A stretch of DNA of 64,000 nucleotides from assembly GCA_037903475.1 (NCBI GenBank), contig JBAJFG010000597.1:620001-684000 (forward strand), read 5' to 3'. Of this stretch, positions 47,280 through 59,391 are shown piece after piece. Both the position numbers and the translations under genes were made by a program. The stretch comes from Ancylostoma caninum (taxonomy: Eukaryota; Nematoda; Chromadorea; Rhabditida; Ancylostomatidae). The notes beneath the pieces are model-generated. The model was given only the letters and a program-made list of their open reading frames with translations. It ran no database searches and was not told the origin of the DNA. Numbering within the stretch: position 1 is the first letter of the stretch; each line of letters begins with the position of its first letter.

Positions 47280-50200
47280 ATAACCTCTAAAAGATGTTCC
47301 GTCATAATCATGAGCGGACCAGCGCACAATTGCCGCAGCTACAACATTATGCAGACTCTAAATTTTTGAATTTTTCTGTCATCATCAGGGCCCACATGGG
47401 AATTGTGTGCTAGCTGGGACAAAAACACACGCGAAAAAAAAACAATTTCCACTCTGCCAGAAAGCATGAGGAATAATCATCCAGCTTTTGAAGACGATTG
47501 TGATGGGATGGAAGTGGTAGTGATGATTACTCTGTTTGAACAACTCATTCATAACATTTTCGATTTGGAGAAGCTCGTCAAACATGCATAGCGGCAAGAA
47601 CTTGTGGAGTCACGATATATCAACACTTTCTCATCGTTGATTATAGACAACCAAAGAAAACTGGCACTAACTTCTTCTATTCCTATATTCGAGCTTTTAT
47701 AAAAATCTTATTCCAAAGCGATAAAAAGATCGCTCGAGTCCGCATGTCAAAGTTTGGAGCCCAGTGCAGGACCACTTGCGTGCGTGCACCCTTCCTCTGA
47801 GGTGAATTACTCTCCTTACTTGGTAGCACTTCGCAAGATAGATGCTTGCTTATGTTTTGGTTTCATCGTTGAAAATTCCGCTCCTTAAAATACAAATTTC
47901 TTCGACATTCCCTTCCAACTGTCTGTGAAAATCACATGACGCAGGAATGAAAAGGTTCTTAACACTGCGTCCACAAAATTGGAGAAAAACGTGAAATCGG
48001 CTTAGAATAAATTCCTTAGGAAGACGAAGGATTATACAGTACAAAGGAATGCGATGGAAAATAATATATGCTTCGTCAGACCAAGCCACGTACCAGAGTT
48101 CGAAAGACGTTCGTGGCATGGGAGCGCTCCATTGAATGAAACTAGCCTCCGAAGCTCGAAAAGCATCTTCCCCCCAAAAGCTGAAAACATGTGACCCGGT
48201 AAGCGAAGGGGGCGAACGCCGAGGGAAATAAATGAACAACGGGCGGGCTCGCATTTATAACAACGAACTGAATATTTTAGGCGTATTATATGCACCGGCG
48301 CGCTGTGCTGCATCAAATGACGAATTCTGCACAGAACGTCATCCTAGCTGTTTGCAAGGCAATCCATGATGAAAACAGGGAGATTATTGCCACATAGAAC
48401 AGGACGCAGATAATGAAATTATCGACGAAGACCTCCAAAGAAGCTTCCGCTGTCCTTTCAGTGGGTTTCGTCATCGTTTTCCGGGTACTGTTTTCAATGA
48501 GATGTTTGTACATGCCACTGGCAACGCAGGCATGGCTGGGGGAGGAGGGGGGGGGGAGAATTGGGATCTCTATGGCTCGGATGGCTCTAGATTAGATTGC
48601 ATACATTCGCGACAATGTGCTCAACCGGTTGACATGCGTGGTGCGACGTGTGGGACCGCGTGCTCTATAGTCCACTGAACCCGCAACTTGAATGCTTTCG
48701 AAAAGAGTCTTTGTGAATTGAATGAGGCAAAAAAATGCAGCAAAAAAATTAAATGTGACAGAAAAAACGAGTGTTATCACACATCAAGTTCAAAAATGCT
48801 CAGAATCGAAGAAAATCGAATATGGAAATTTGGTAAATCAACCGCATAAAAATTCATGAAATTGGCAATTCTTATGGTTTTCTTACTGTAGTAGTTTGGT
48901 TTTTGTCTTGTAGTAATTTGGTTTTTCCAAACATTAAAATATTTGAAAGAGGAGGAGAGAGAGGAACGAAGGTCCCACATTCCTTCGTTGTTCTGCTGCA
49001 CAGATAAAAGAAAATCCTTAAATCCAATCCACGAAAGAGTAATCACTTTCTACATGCATAGTTACAGCTCATATCTGAAATCCTGGATGAAATAAAACTG
49101 ATCATACGTAACCTAGCATGTAAACATTCTGAAACATCAGCCAGGGTGATAACCGAGGTGTGGATGACGGTCTCAAGAGCTTTCCTCGTGTAAATGTAAT
49201 TCAGAACTTGCACACACTCTGCGTAAAAAGCCAAGGCTTGAAAATACGAGGTAACTAACATGAGGACCATCCAGAGCTGTAAAGTCTGCCGACGAGACTG
49301 GCAAAACAAATCCGGGGATCGATTTTTTCAGCGAAATCGGATCTGATTCATAAAAACAAGTTGTGCACATGGCAGGTATGCCAGTAGCTGACTCCATTTA
49401 GTATCGGACAGTGTGACCAGGAAGTAACAGGAGGGTTGGCCTGCCACCTGAAAATACTCACGGGTTCTAAATCTCACATATCATCTCTCCACATCACATA
49501 CATCTATATCTCCGAGCAAGATGCCTATATGGGCAAGGTTAGGAAGGAAACAGAACACTTAGCACTAAGTATTTTATAGTTCAGCTAAGATATATATGTT
49601 TTGATCGCTAATTTTATCCAATCCTTCAGACCATTTGTTCTTAGAACTTGTGGAACTTATATCCTTACTGTTGAAAACCATCTGCGCATAATGGCCTTTT
49701 GATCAAACAACAGGAGCTAAAGTGAACTTCTGAAGATGAATGTTCTTGAAGGCTGTGTTCAGGTAAGAATTTAGAGACCTGTTGCCAGCCGAGTTTTACC
49801 AGTTTTCAAATACAATAATTCCCAAAAAGTTATTGGCCATTTGTTGACGTGCAATATTATCAGCTAGGAGAAGAAACATTAATGGATTCAGTAAACTAAT
49901 CCAATGGTATGCAATTAATCCATACAAGGATTTGGTTGAATTTCGACACATAAACATCAACAGACAACAGATACCTCTATAGCTAATTCATACCATGAAT
50001 ACCATTTTGTAAACATAAAAGTTTCCAGTGCCCCTATCCGTAGTCGATTCCAAAAAGTTTTTAGCCTTCCCTCTCTTCCCCCCCCCCACCCCCTCCTTCA
50101 GGTGGGCTATGTTTCCTGGTATTCACAAAACCTGCTAGAAGTATTGTGCATTATCCAGCAGGTGAGAATTACAGTTTATCAAGTCAGTGACGCGTGAAGC

Positions 50201-51060
50201 TTCCATTTCACCAACGAAGTTTTCAATAACTACATGCTTTCATGGATGTTTTGAAGTAAATGCTTCCCAGTTGGCTCTTCCATACTCCATCCCAAATAAC
50301 GGACGCATCCGTTAACATTACTCATGGTAATCTCACGATAAAATTTATCCTTACCTAGCATTTCCGACGGGAGCGTGATTTTGACTAGCCAAAGTTGATC
50401 ATAATCCATGCGAAAAAGGGAAAATCCATGCGAACGTGCGAAATTCCAGAGGGAGCGCCTGCGACTCAATTTGAGCGAACTATGGTCAAACTGTGACCAA
50501 TCTCTATTCACACAGCGCGGTTGTCAGAGCCTCAGATAACAGGTAAACTTCCGGTTATCCAAGTTTCAGGTCGTACGCCTGGACATCTCGCTGTGCACTG
50601 ACAAGAAGCCCCACTTGGTAGCGCAACAAATGCTGAGTCCCTTAGCGCTCACCAATATGTCATTCATATGTGACCGCCTATACCCAGCCGTGATGGGCTA
50701 TACCCAGCTAACCATGGGTAATCATGCCATGGGTATGGGATTATAGATCCTCCCAATGATCTGGGCATCGGGGCCCAGAAGATAGCCTTGTCCGCGTATT
50801 CGACCTTTACGTTGCAGTGTTCCCGCTTTTTATGAGCAACATTACTACCCAGTCGGATAACTAGGAAGACTCCCGACGAAGAGCAATGATAGCGAACGAA
50901 AACCACCTCCATACGTTTCCATGTGTTTATTAATACGAGCACCGAAATCGAGATGGAACCTATTAGCTGAACGTTATTCGGGAAATGTTAGGTTGTTGCA
51001 AAATCGGTGTTGGATTTTGACAGTTGATTTTGAATGGTCATGACTCGACTGAAACGGAAA
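47280..51060. other. Spacer with unconfirmed minus-strand exons
   Basis: The block 48090-48190 has a good acceptor (cacatgttttcag) and donor (CTCTG|GTACGT) but two usable frames. Hydrophobic blocks near 49240 and 48020 might suggest a membrane protein, without a recognisable family. A G-rich run lies near 48538-48560. A family B-like repeat is at 50640-50760. Confidence 0.35.
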
Positions 51061-51072
51061 CTTTTTTCCTGA

Positions 51073-51290
51073 TTAAGGTGTCGTTTGAATAAGCACATCT
51101 TCGCAATCTCTCAGCCAAATTTTGATTCCATCGGATTCGGAGCCAAACTTTTCGGAGTCAGCAAAATTTACAAAGGCGTTTTGAGCTGAGGGATTCTTAT
51201 GGCCTAGCTTTCCTCCCAGGAATAGATCCAACCACCTGAATTTGTCGTCGTCTGTAGGGGGAGAGTCCGCTGAGCAAGATATGTGAAAAC
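51073..51290 (-). CDS. TPPP/p25-alpha-like exon (partial)
   Basis: After an acceptor cttgctcag (51291-51299) the frame reads DSPPTDDD, and farther on NAFVNFADSEKFGSESDG and IKIWLRDC. This order resembles the start of nematode tubulin-polymerization-promoting proteins, an SPP-x-x-DD N-terminus followed by the F-x-x-F helix and the W/L-x-DC core. About 20 residues between DDD and NAFVNF have no counterpart in the family as I recall it, and I found no phase-compatible intron to remove them. The frame stops at 51073-51075 soon after RDC. The rest of the p25 domain was not found downstream, so this is either a first exon with its donor at GAT|GTGCTT or a truncated copy. Known family members bind and bundle microtubules. 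Confidence 0.4.
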
Positions 51291-52051
51291 AATAGATAAG
51301 CACGGTCTCTCTCAAAAATCCTTGCCTCACACTTCACCGCCCCTCAACTGAGCTACGTCACACCACGTATGATAATGCGTAGAAGATGCGGCGCGGTTCA
51401 CGAGATGGGCGGTGCAGCGTGAGGTAAAGATATTTGAGAAAGACTATATGTAGGTCTCCATGACGAAAAACCGTAATCACAAGCCAGCTTTGTCCGCTGA
51501 AAGTCACGCCCATGAATGATACCGAGGAGAAGCCTGTCGAATAATCGTGATAGCTTTAACAAAACAATTACACATGTTAGTTATGTATATGCAGGTATGT
51601 ACTACCAAAATTACCGTGAATGCCCTTTCTTTATCGAGATATGAATAGTATAGATGAGTACATGTGCTCATGTTAGTCCATGGCAATATCGCACTACTCG
51701 GAAATATTAGCTGTTCCAATAACTCCAGTGGGGATATTATCAACATCGGAGAAATGTAACACTTTGGAAACTAGTAATTCTAGAGCGAACGGCTTGGGCG
51801 GGGGATAAGGCAAGTGAATCTTGAAATTTCGAGGAGAAAATATAGTCTTGTACTTCGAAGCTCAGAGTGCAAGTTGTGCAAAGTCGGGAACGCAGCGTAT
51901 GGTACCAATACGGCTCGAAATGAATTATGTGACAGCCAGGAAGCAATGTGCTTCGTCCATGGAGAGTCTTGTATCCACTCTTTGGCTTCTCTAAGAATTC
52001 TCTGGTTCCCTTCCCTAAGTAGGAATTGCTCTCAACAGGCATTTTCGGAAA

Positions 52052-54012
52052 ATGCGCATTCTAATCACGTTTTCATTTTATATAGTTATTTATTTACTTC
52101 ATACGCCCGTAGATGCACGACAATATCCGCAGGGCAGGTACAACCATGTGACATTTATAATAGCTACAGGAAAGAAGAAAAAAAAACAAAATACAGCGTC
52201 CCGGATAACAGTCAAATCTTCATGGAGAACTCTATTCGTTGGGTTTCTCGGAAGGGTGAAATTATGCGTGCTCGACTAAGTACATTTGACAGCATCAAGA
52301 GTTAGCACTTGAAAGTTTCCACTACGAACTTCTTACATTTCCACGAGAGTCCTTTTTTTTAAATAATCAAGAGCTTCTCATTTCCAGCGCTATCAAACAG
52401 GACTCTGCTCAACTAAGAGCATGGGAGTAATGCCGCGCTGTAATTCGTAAAAGTCGAAAAATAATTTAATTTCCCTGCAGATGCCATTTCCAGTGACTCA
52501 GAGTTGGAACGTGATGAGGCAAGGTTGTTTCTGACTGATGCCTCAGTTCCTGACTAGCAGCATAGAAAACACAAGACGTTCAACCCGCATGAGAAATGAA
52601 TACCTGATTACCTACCTTTCCCTTCACCTAAAGCATCCCCTTACGCTTCTCTAACGCTGGAGTGTGCAAAAAATTCAGAAAAATAAAGAAAAAGAATTCA
52701 AGTTCTTCAGGAGAGCAAGGACTGGAACCAGTAATTATGGAGCTAGACGCGATGTTACAGGCTAATGATGACAAATCCAAGCAACCATCGGGTGTGGGAG
52801 AAGGTGGCACGATCGCGATCAGCGGAACAGCCGCCGAGCAGATCTATCATCTTGATGGCAGCCATAAACCGCACTCGCGGTGGAGTCAACAGGGAAACCT
52901 CTTACCTTGGAACTACTGGTATGCAATTAGTAGAAGTTACTAATGCTCAAATACTAACCTGAGAAATTGCTCTCATTGGGAAATATATAAGTCTCGAGGT
53001 CTTTTACTATTGGAATTTATTAAAAGAAGTAGGGAGCTAATTGAAAACGTTCAGGGCACTTATATGACAAAGTGCAGGTTAAATCGAAGAATTTCTGAAT
53101 AATCATTTAAATACTCGAATACACGCAGTAAGGTAGAGGTTAATATCCTGAAGCGATGTCCAAAAATGGACGCAGAGTTCCAATGGATAATTGCCCAAAC
53201 ATCACTGTTGATATTAAGACGTTCAAACGATTATTCGAATGCGTTTCATAAAGTCAACATTCCAATATGTACCTGTACTGTAAGGTAAGGATCGGATATA
53301 CATCACTCCTATCCCAGGGTATAAAATCTGCAGAAGTGCGCGGCACGGACCGCACCGAGATAGCCTTTACGACCTCCCGCACTTCTGAAAGGTACGCGCG
53401 ACCTCGGCTGGTGCGATTGCAATCGAGTTTACCTCCCGTGACCCGCTAAATCTCAGCGTTAATCCACCATCTTCGGCCAATTGTGTTGATTTCATCAAGT
53501 GTACTTATAATGGAAATGCGGCAGTAGATATTAAGACCCACTCAAATTGGCAGATTCGACCATTCTAGAGCGCCTCTGCGGTTCCGTTTCAAGCTATAGC
53601 TTCTTCAGCTGAATACTTTAACCCAAGCAGAAGGAACTTGCCTGTTCTATGGTACGGAGCGTTCTCAACTGTTTCAGATATTCTAGCCGAACACCCCGTC
53701 GCCAGTGGTGTGTATCATGTGTTTCAAGAGCTGCATTTTTATTCTGATGGAGAAAAAAGTTCATAAGGGCTTGCTCAAACGATATTTCAATTAAAGACAG
53801 CACCCACGGAAATTTTCGACCTCGATATTTTGACACAGTTCGGGGTAATCGAGTGCGCTGAACATTGTTACAATGCTGAAAGCAGCCGGGACCTTTGCAA
53901 TCGCTGTTTTCAAAAGCCTCCTTCTAGCAGGTTGGGCCGAGTTGCGCGAACACCAATGAGGACCGATCCAAAAAAGCCGATACCACTGCGCCCTTTGTCA
54001 GCTGATTATTAG
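52052..54012 (+). CDS. Candidate seven-exon gene for a secreted Cys-containing protein, 275 residues
   Basis: Exons: 52052-52137, 52212-52279, 52711-52918, 53129-53279, 53318-53391, 53457-53523 and 53839-54012 (TAG). Every junction is GT-AG and the phases 2,1,2,0,2,0 agree. The start MRILITFSFYIVIYLLHTP is a signal peptide with likely cleavage after PVDA. The acceptor ctcaacag at 52031-52038, 13 bases before the ATG, fits trans-splicing. Exon 3 is open in only one frame, which strengthens it. The C-terminal half has cysteine pairs (NCVDFIKC, ECAEHC, LCNRC) and ends in a Pro/Arg-rich tail PIPLRPLSADY. No glycosylation or enzyme motif was recognised and no family fits. Some internal joins could be wrong because each site was chosen by eye. 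Confidence 0.45.
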
Positions 54013-54019
54013 TCGAAAT

Positions 54020-57000
54020 CGGATTTCAGCATTGTTTTGCAGTGCTCCTGAAGCTGACAAAAGGAAACTGACTTTGAAAAGGATTCTCAAATCGCTCAAG
54101 GTGTTGCAGTAGCTCCAACGAGTTCTTAAACGATCCCATAACTACGAAAAACATTCAGAAATGAAATACTGGCAAGAATCAGCCATGCAGATGAATAAAC
54201 AAGCAGACTTGTTGTAAAAAGGACAAGTAGAAAAAAGGTACTGCTAAGCAAAGCAACGAATGGAGGCTAAGTGCAAACGAAGAGCTCTAACATGACAAGA
54301 AAAGAAATGACTGCACAAGAAATCAGCTGGCAGCCCGCTGCCGCCGCAACTAGATCGAACGACCCCCACTGATCCTGCTGATCCAGAATCTTGGACGTTC
54401 AACCAATTATATCTACAGGGTGCGCACAAATTACTGGCGCGTAGTTTTTTATGCCCCAATCAGCGGTGATTGAGCGAATTTAAAGGCCATGCTGTGGGTA
54501 TGATTGTTGGAGCAACTCCTACCGTAAAGGATAGGAAGTCTGCCGAGTGATCTCGTTCCTGGTCTGTAAAAACTTAGGGAAGCTTTTAGCTCAGACCGCT
54601 CTTGGCAGGCAGGTATTATTTCGCAAGATTTTTTGCAAGATTCTTCAGCAACGAATTTCAACCAGTCTGTTCCAATCTATTAAGTAGTACAGACTTTACC
54701 CACTAACATATCTAAAGTGGGGCTCATAGGAATGCAAATGAAATGAGTGATGTATACAATCCCTGTGCGTCAAAATCCAAGGAAATTACCTTTGAAACAA
54801 CTTTTGAATGAATTTTTGTCTTGTAAACTGGGGCTCACCGAGTTTGCAAAAGCCACTTTTTACCCTGCAGAATTGGGAGTCTTCCACGGTTCAAAACATT
54901 CACTATATCTGCTATTACTACCGATTATTAGTCCTGAGTTCGCAAAAAATTGTAAAAATGGTCTGTAAGAGAGAAAGCCTGTTTTTCGAAGGTAATCATT
55001 TCGTGGTCTGATCCAGGATGAGAGCGGTATTGATGGTCGGATTCTTCCAAAGCCTACCACAGAAAATCTTGAAAGGAAGCGAGCTGTAACCTAGCCCGTG
55101 TCACCAGCGATTTGACAAGGAGATTTCCTGAAGCCTGTGTAGGCACAGGAAGAGATCGTTTAAGAAACCAGCAGCTGTCTACAGTAGAGATGGCTCAAGG
55201 AATGACACAACAACAACATGGCTTGTGAATTCGCTCAATCCTATCTGATTGGGGCTAAAAAAACCACGCGCCAATAATTCGTTCGGGTGACCCGACGGAA
55301 GTTCCGAACTGGCTCCGCGGAAGTTCCGAAATCGAACAAGAGTGACGTAATTTGCGCATTACCGCAGAGTCTCTCATAATTCGAGTAACAAGGTAAAATC
55401 GGCCAACATGGAGTGATGAGCAGCTCCACGCGTCCCGTTGCCAAAAATCGTAAGACCATGGACCATACCACGCATCGTTGCACCACGTAGCACCAATTGC
55501 GCCTGTAGTAGCCTCGTTTTCTGAAGATGAGTTTCAAGCAGGTCTGCCCTCTGATTGTGCTACGTATCTGCGTCAGCTTTCAAAATCAATGGTAACATGG
55601 AAAAATTCCTCTTTGGTAAAAATCTGTCAAATCTTCGTATTTGCGGGAATAATCCCAGGGGTAAATTTATCTGACACGAGCTTTCCCCGAAATTCGACTT
55701 TTTAATTCGTTTTCAGTTTCACTAACCTAGATCACTGGTTTTTTTTTTTAAATGTTGAACTGACCAGTTGAGTATAACACGTTGAGAAATTTTGAGGCAT
55801 GGAACAGGCGTTATTTCTTTGGCAGCAGCATGACCATCACCAATTCTTCTTGAGGTTGGATTCTTGGCTGACGTTGTGCACTTTTCACTTCACTATCACC
55901 TGGTCTGTGCGCAGAAAGCTTGAAGGGTATAGTGCCTCCACTCGGCACATCGGATGAGCGTGGTTAACCAGTATACCCGTTTGTCGAACTTCCGGTGCTA
56001 CTCCTATGACCCTTCTATGGATGACGACATCTTGCTGGTTGATGTGAGTGTTGGCATAAAGGTCTCTTCAGCTACTCTCAGCACTACCCATGGAATTTTT
56101 TTCTCATCTGCGAGTGTCTATGTGCTACAGCGTCTGTCGTTGCCTTCCAGAGTCCTTCCTATATTCATTTAAAAAAAAAGCTGTTGCACTACAGCTCACT
56201 TCAGCGGGCCTTATCCGTGTCTGCCGTTTCATGTTTGACTTTTTTTTATGTTTGCCGTGTTTTTAGTGATCATTTGCCTATGGTCCTTTCTTTTAGTTAG
56301 TTCTAATGTCCAAATTTCACTTCTTTCCCATATAAACTGTTGAATTCCAGCGGAGCCTTTGAATTTATCATGATCATGTCATGTATGGAGAAATTTCACC
56401 TTTAAAATTTATTAACCATTATTTAAAAATAGAGAACTGTGCAGCGGAGGAGGACGTGATTCCTTATCAGTGTCATTGAAACCACAACAAAGTTTTTCTG
56501 GTTACTATTCCTGTTCCGCTCAGACCAAGCCCTAATTTTCGAGTAAATGTTTCGTTTTTATACGTACACGTGCTTTTTCATTTTTTTTCTCTCTTCGGCC
56601 TGCATAAAGCAAGGATTGGGGAAAATTCATGCTCCAAATCTGGAGTTTACACGGTAAGTTATACGTTCTCATGAACTGTCAATAAATAGAATTCAGACGT
56701 GTTTCGACGTTTCTTTTCTTCATATTCTTTGCAATTATCTCATACGTTAACGTTTAACGACTTAAATGGCTTGCATACCAGGGTTAGCGCTCGTTTGAAT
56801 GACGAGGATGCTTGGAACTGATGTCTGATGTTTCAATAAACTCTGGAATGTCCTAGAAGAAAAAAATTCTCGCAGAACAGGGGCGTCTATGGACACCAAC
56901 CACCCGCGCGCGCAGCGTTCAGCCGCTTTTTCATTTTGAACATTGGAAAAAAAAGCCTAAAGTGGTTTGAAAAATGTCCCAAACTACTTGAGTACCTTAT

Positions 57001-57020
57001 ATATCACTTTAGATCGAAGC
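54020..57020. other. Spacer, nothing assigned
   Basis: Several 65-100 codon frames on both strands, none with consistent splice sites. T-rich tracts near 55738 and 56580. Confidence 0.5.
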
Positions 57021-57026
57021 TGGGCA

Positions 57027-57420
57027 GGATGCCTCATTGAGATTACCCATGTTAAATCTGTGAACATAAGGGCAATTTATAGTGGATGCGTGCGACTGAC
57101 GCGCGTGCGTCTACATGATGAAGAATAGGGCTCAGTCGCATACAGTCGCAGCTCAGACGCACGCGTTTACGGCCCCGCGGAGGTCGCTCGTTCATTTCAT
57201 TGAGGATCTACATGACCGGTCTTCATGGAAAATCCCTTGTAAATGGATGCGTGCGACTGATGCGCGACTGACGCACGCAGCTAGTATAAATTACCCTATA
57301 CACAAATTTATCATTTTTCCGAATATGTGTACTCACTCGCGACGTTATCTATATCCAGCTGCTACCCACGGATAATCAGACCAATGCGTCTGAGATTACC
57401 CATCCTTGCAATGTTGCATC
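57027..57420 (+). mobile_element. Family B repeat, interrupted by a family A element
   Basis: The left part, cattgagattaccc plus atgttaaatctgtgaacat, matches 38848-38885. The right part (57298-57420) matches the interior of the 30.6-kb copy (caaattta, then a catatgtgacgtt-like block, then tacccac). Together they frame the family A insertion. Confidence 0.5.
57068..57297 (+). mobile_element. Family A element, copy 2, nested in a family B element
   Basis: Starts aagggcaatttata and ends tataaattaccct. The interior shares agtcgcagctcagacgcacg and the ccggtcttcatgg block with the 61.3-kb copy. The flanks on both sides belong to another repeat (family B), so it landed inside an older element. Confidence 0.8.
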
Positions 57421-57424
57421 TGGG

Positions 57425-58685
57425 TCCTGGATTGTTCTTCCTGATGAAAGATCTTGGGCTACATGCATCACTGATTACTCAGAGGAGAGTAAGCGTGCTA
57501 AAATCACTGATAAGAAGTGAAAGAGAAATTCGCACAACACTCATGAATTTCCACAGAAGGTATGTCCCCGGCAGTGAATTATCCAGACACTGCCTTGGCC
57601 CCGCCCCTCAACCCGGCCCACTGTCTCCTCAAGAATTGGTGGCTCGAAAACTGGTTTCTCGGCAGTTTTGCACCGAATCACATATATCATTGTGATCAGC
57701 AGCTCCTGGAGATTCTTTTCTGGAACGGTGCCTTCAATCTGTTTCCCCTGGTTAGGACTCCTCATCATCCACTTCTTAAAGGCAGCACGAGTCGAAATCC
57801 TCGACTCGGACCTGAGCCTTCAATGAAATAGCTCACGCTTTGCAGGAATTTCTCAAACAACGGAATATGTGTTATGTACGGAGTCTTTCTAACGTTTTCC
57901 CTCATCTCCAACATAATCTTCGCCCCAATGCCTGCGAAGGGAACGAAAGGAACTGAAAAATTCGAAACTATTGATAAATCTACTCTTCGTACCCGAGGCT
58001 TTCTCAATTATGCCCTACAGATGTTGAGATTCCGTTCCAACTTAATAATGTGGGGTTTCAATCTATTTGCTGGGAAAATTTCGATTGCACGGAAAATTTA
58101 AGCACTGGAAATTGCACAGTACTTGCATGTGAGCACTATGGAAACACGGATGCCGACCTTTCGATTGAAAAGTTTGTAATGAAGATTAGCGGGTACAATA
58201 AGGATACTAGCACTTCTAGGCATAAATAGTGAGTGGCTACACTAGTACTTGTTTGCAGGGACTGGAAACTTCAAGCTTCACCTGGGAAGAGGCTATTGAT
58301 AAGTGTTGAGAAGGTGATTTCTAGGTGGCCGGCACAGTACATGATGCACTCCGATATGACCAATAAAATGTCGTACGAGGGTGTGTTTCCAACCGATTGT
58401 GATTTGTGCAAGAAGTTCCTGTTTTGTAAACGTAGCGGGCCAGTCTTACCAACTTAAATAGCGCTCAGTGACTGCAGCTCATTTGTGATGAGGCACCGGT
58501 CATCTTTTAGAGTAGCTGAGAGTTTACTTACCAACACACAAGATTCACATCATTGTTTTCAGCAGCTCACACTGATTCTATGTATTTATATACACGTCCA
58601 GAAAACTATTTTTGATGTGAGGCTCCGCCCTCCAGTATAGCACAAGCGTATTGTTACAGTTGTAATACTTTTGAGCACAATGCTT
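57425..58685. other. Spacer upstream of the TA-flanked element
   Basis: A plus frame at 57327-57695 starts inside the family B repeat and is not credible. Nothing else supported. Confidence 0.45.
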
Positions 58686-58691
58686 CATCTA

Positions 58692-58961
58692 CGGTGGACG
58701 GCAATGACGGTGGCCCATTCGCGGACTCAAGAAGGACGCAGCGCGACCGCGCCGCGCGCGCCGGGATCGGTGTCATCGCCGTCGGAATGCTATTTCTAGG
58801 GTCTTTTCTTCCCGATTCGCTCGAAAATCCTTAAAATCGGGTAGAAAAGCTGCTAAAAATTGCATAACAACAGCAGAATACATAGGTTACAGCGCACGCG
58901 GCGCGGTTGCGCGACGTCCTTCTCGAGGCCGCAGATGGGCCAACGCCAATGACGTCCACTG
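58692..58961. mobile_element. TA-flanked inverted-repeat element (Tc1/mariner-type MITE), 270 bp
   Basis: Long, GC-rich terminal inverted repeats of about 70 bases begin CGGTGGACG on the left and CAGTGGACG on the complement of the right. TA dinucleotides flank both sides (58690-58691 and 58962-58963). The inner parts share aagaaggacg and cgcgaccgcgccgcg with their mirror images. No coding frame. Confidence 0.8.
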
Positions 58962-59391
58962 TATTCATTCATTTATTTATTACATTGTAATAGTTTACAA
59001 TGCGACCCTTCGAAAGAAGGTACATAGAGTTAATTATATAGTCATGAGGAGTTACTGGAATAGATAGATTTGAGAGCTTGCATAGACACTAGATCCAGCT
59101 ATCGTAGCTACATACAGGAATGAATATGCTTGAAAATTTTTAATACTGTTGCGAACATCACAATGAAATTTTGTTTGTTCTTTGGCACAACACATTAATT
59201 CATCACTACTCTCAATTAATAAATATGGACATTTCTATCCAATGACTAGCCGCAAAAATATAAAACACAGAGCAAATCATAAGCTGGGCCTAAGCAAGGA
59301 AAATGCTCAGAGGTCAACGTGGAGGAACCGTATCAAAGAGTGACTTAGAAGAACAAAACTACAAATACCCGTGGGTTTCTATATCAAAAAC

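Noticed and set aside
57327..57695. 122-codon plus-strand frame
   Set aside because: It begins inside a repeat, the opposite strand is also open, and no motif is seen.
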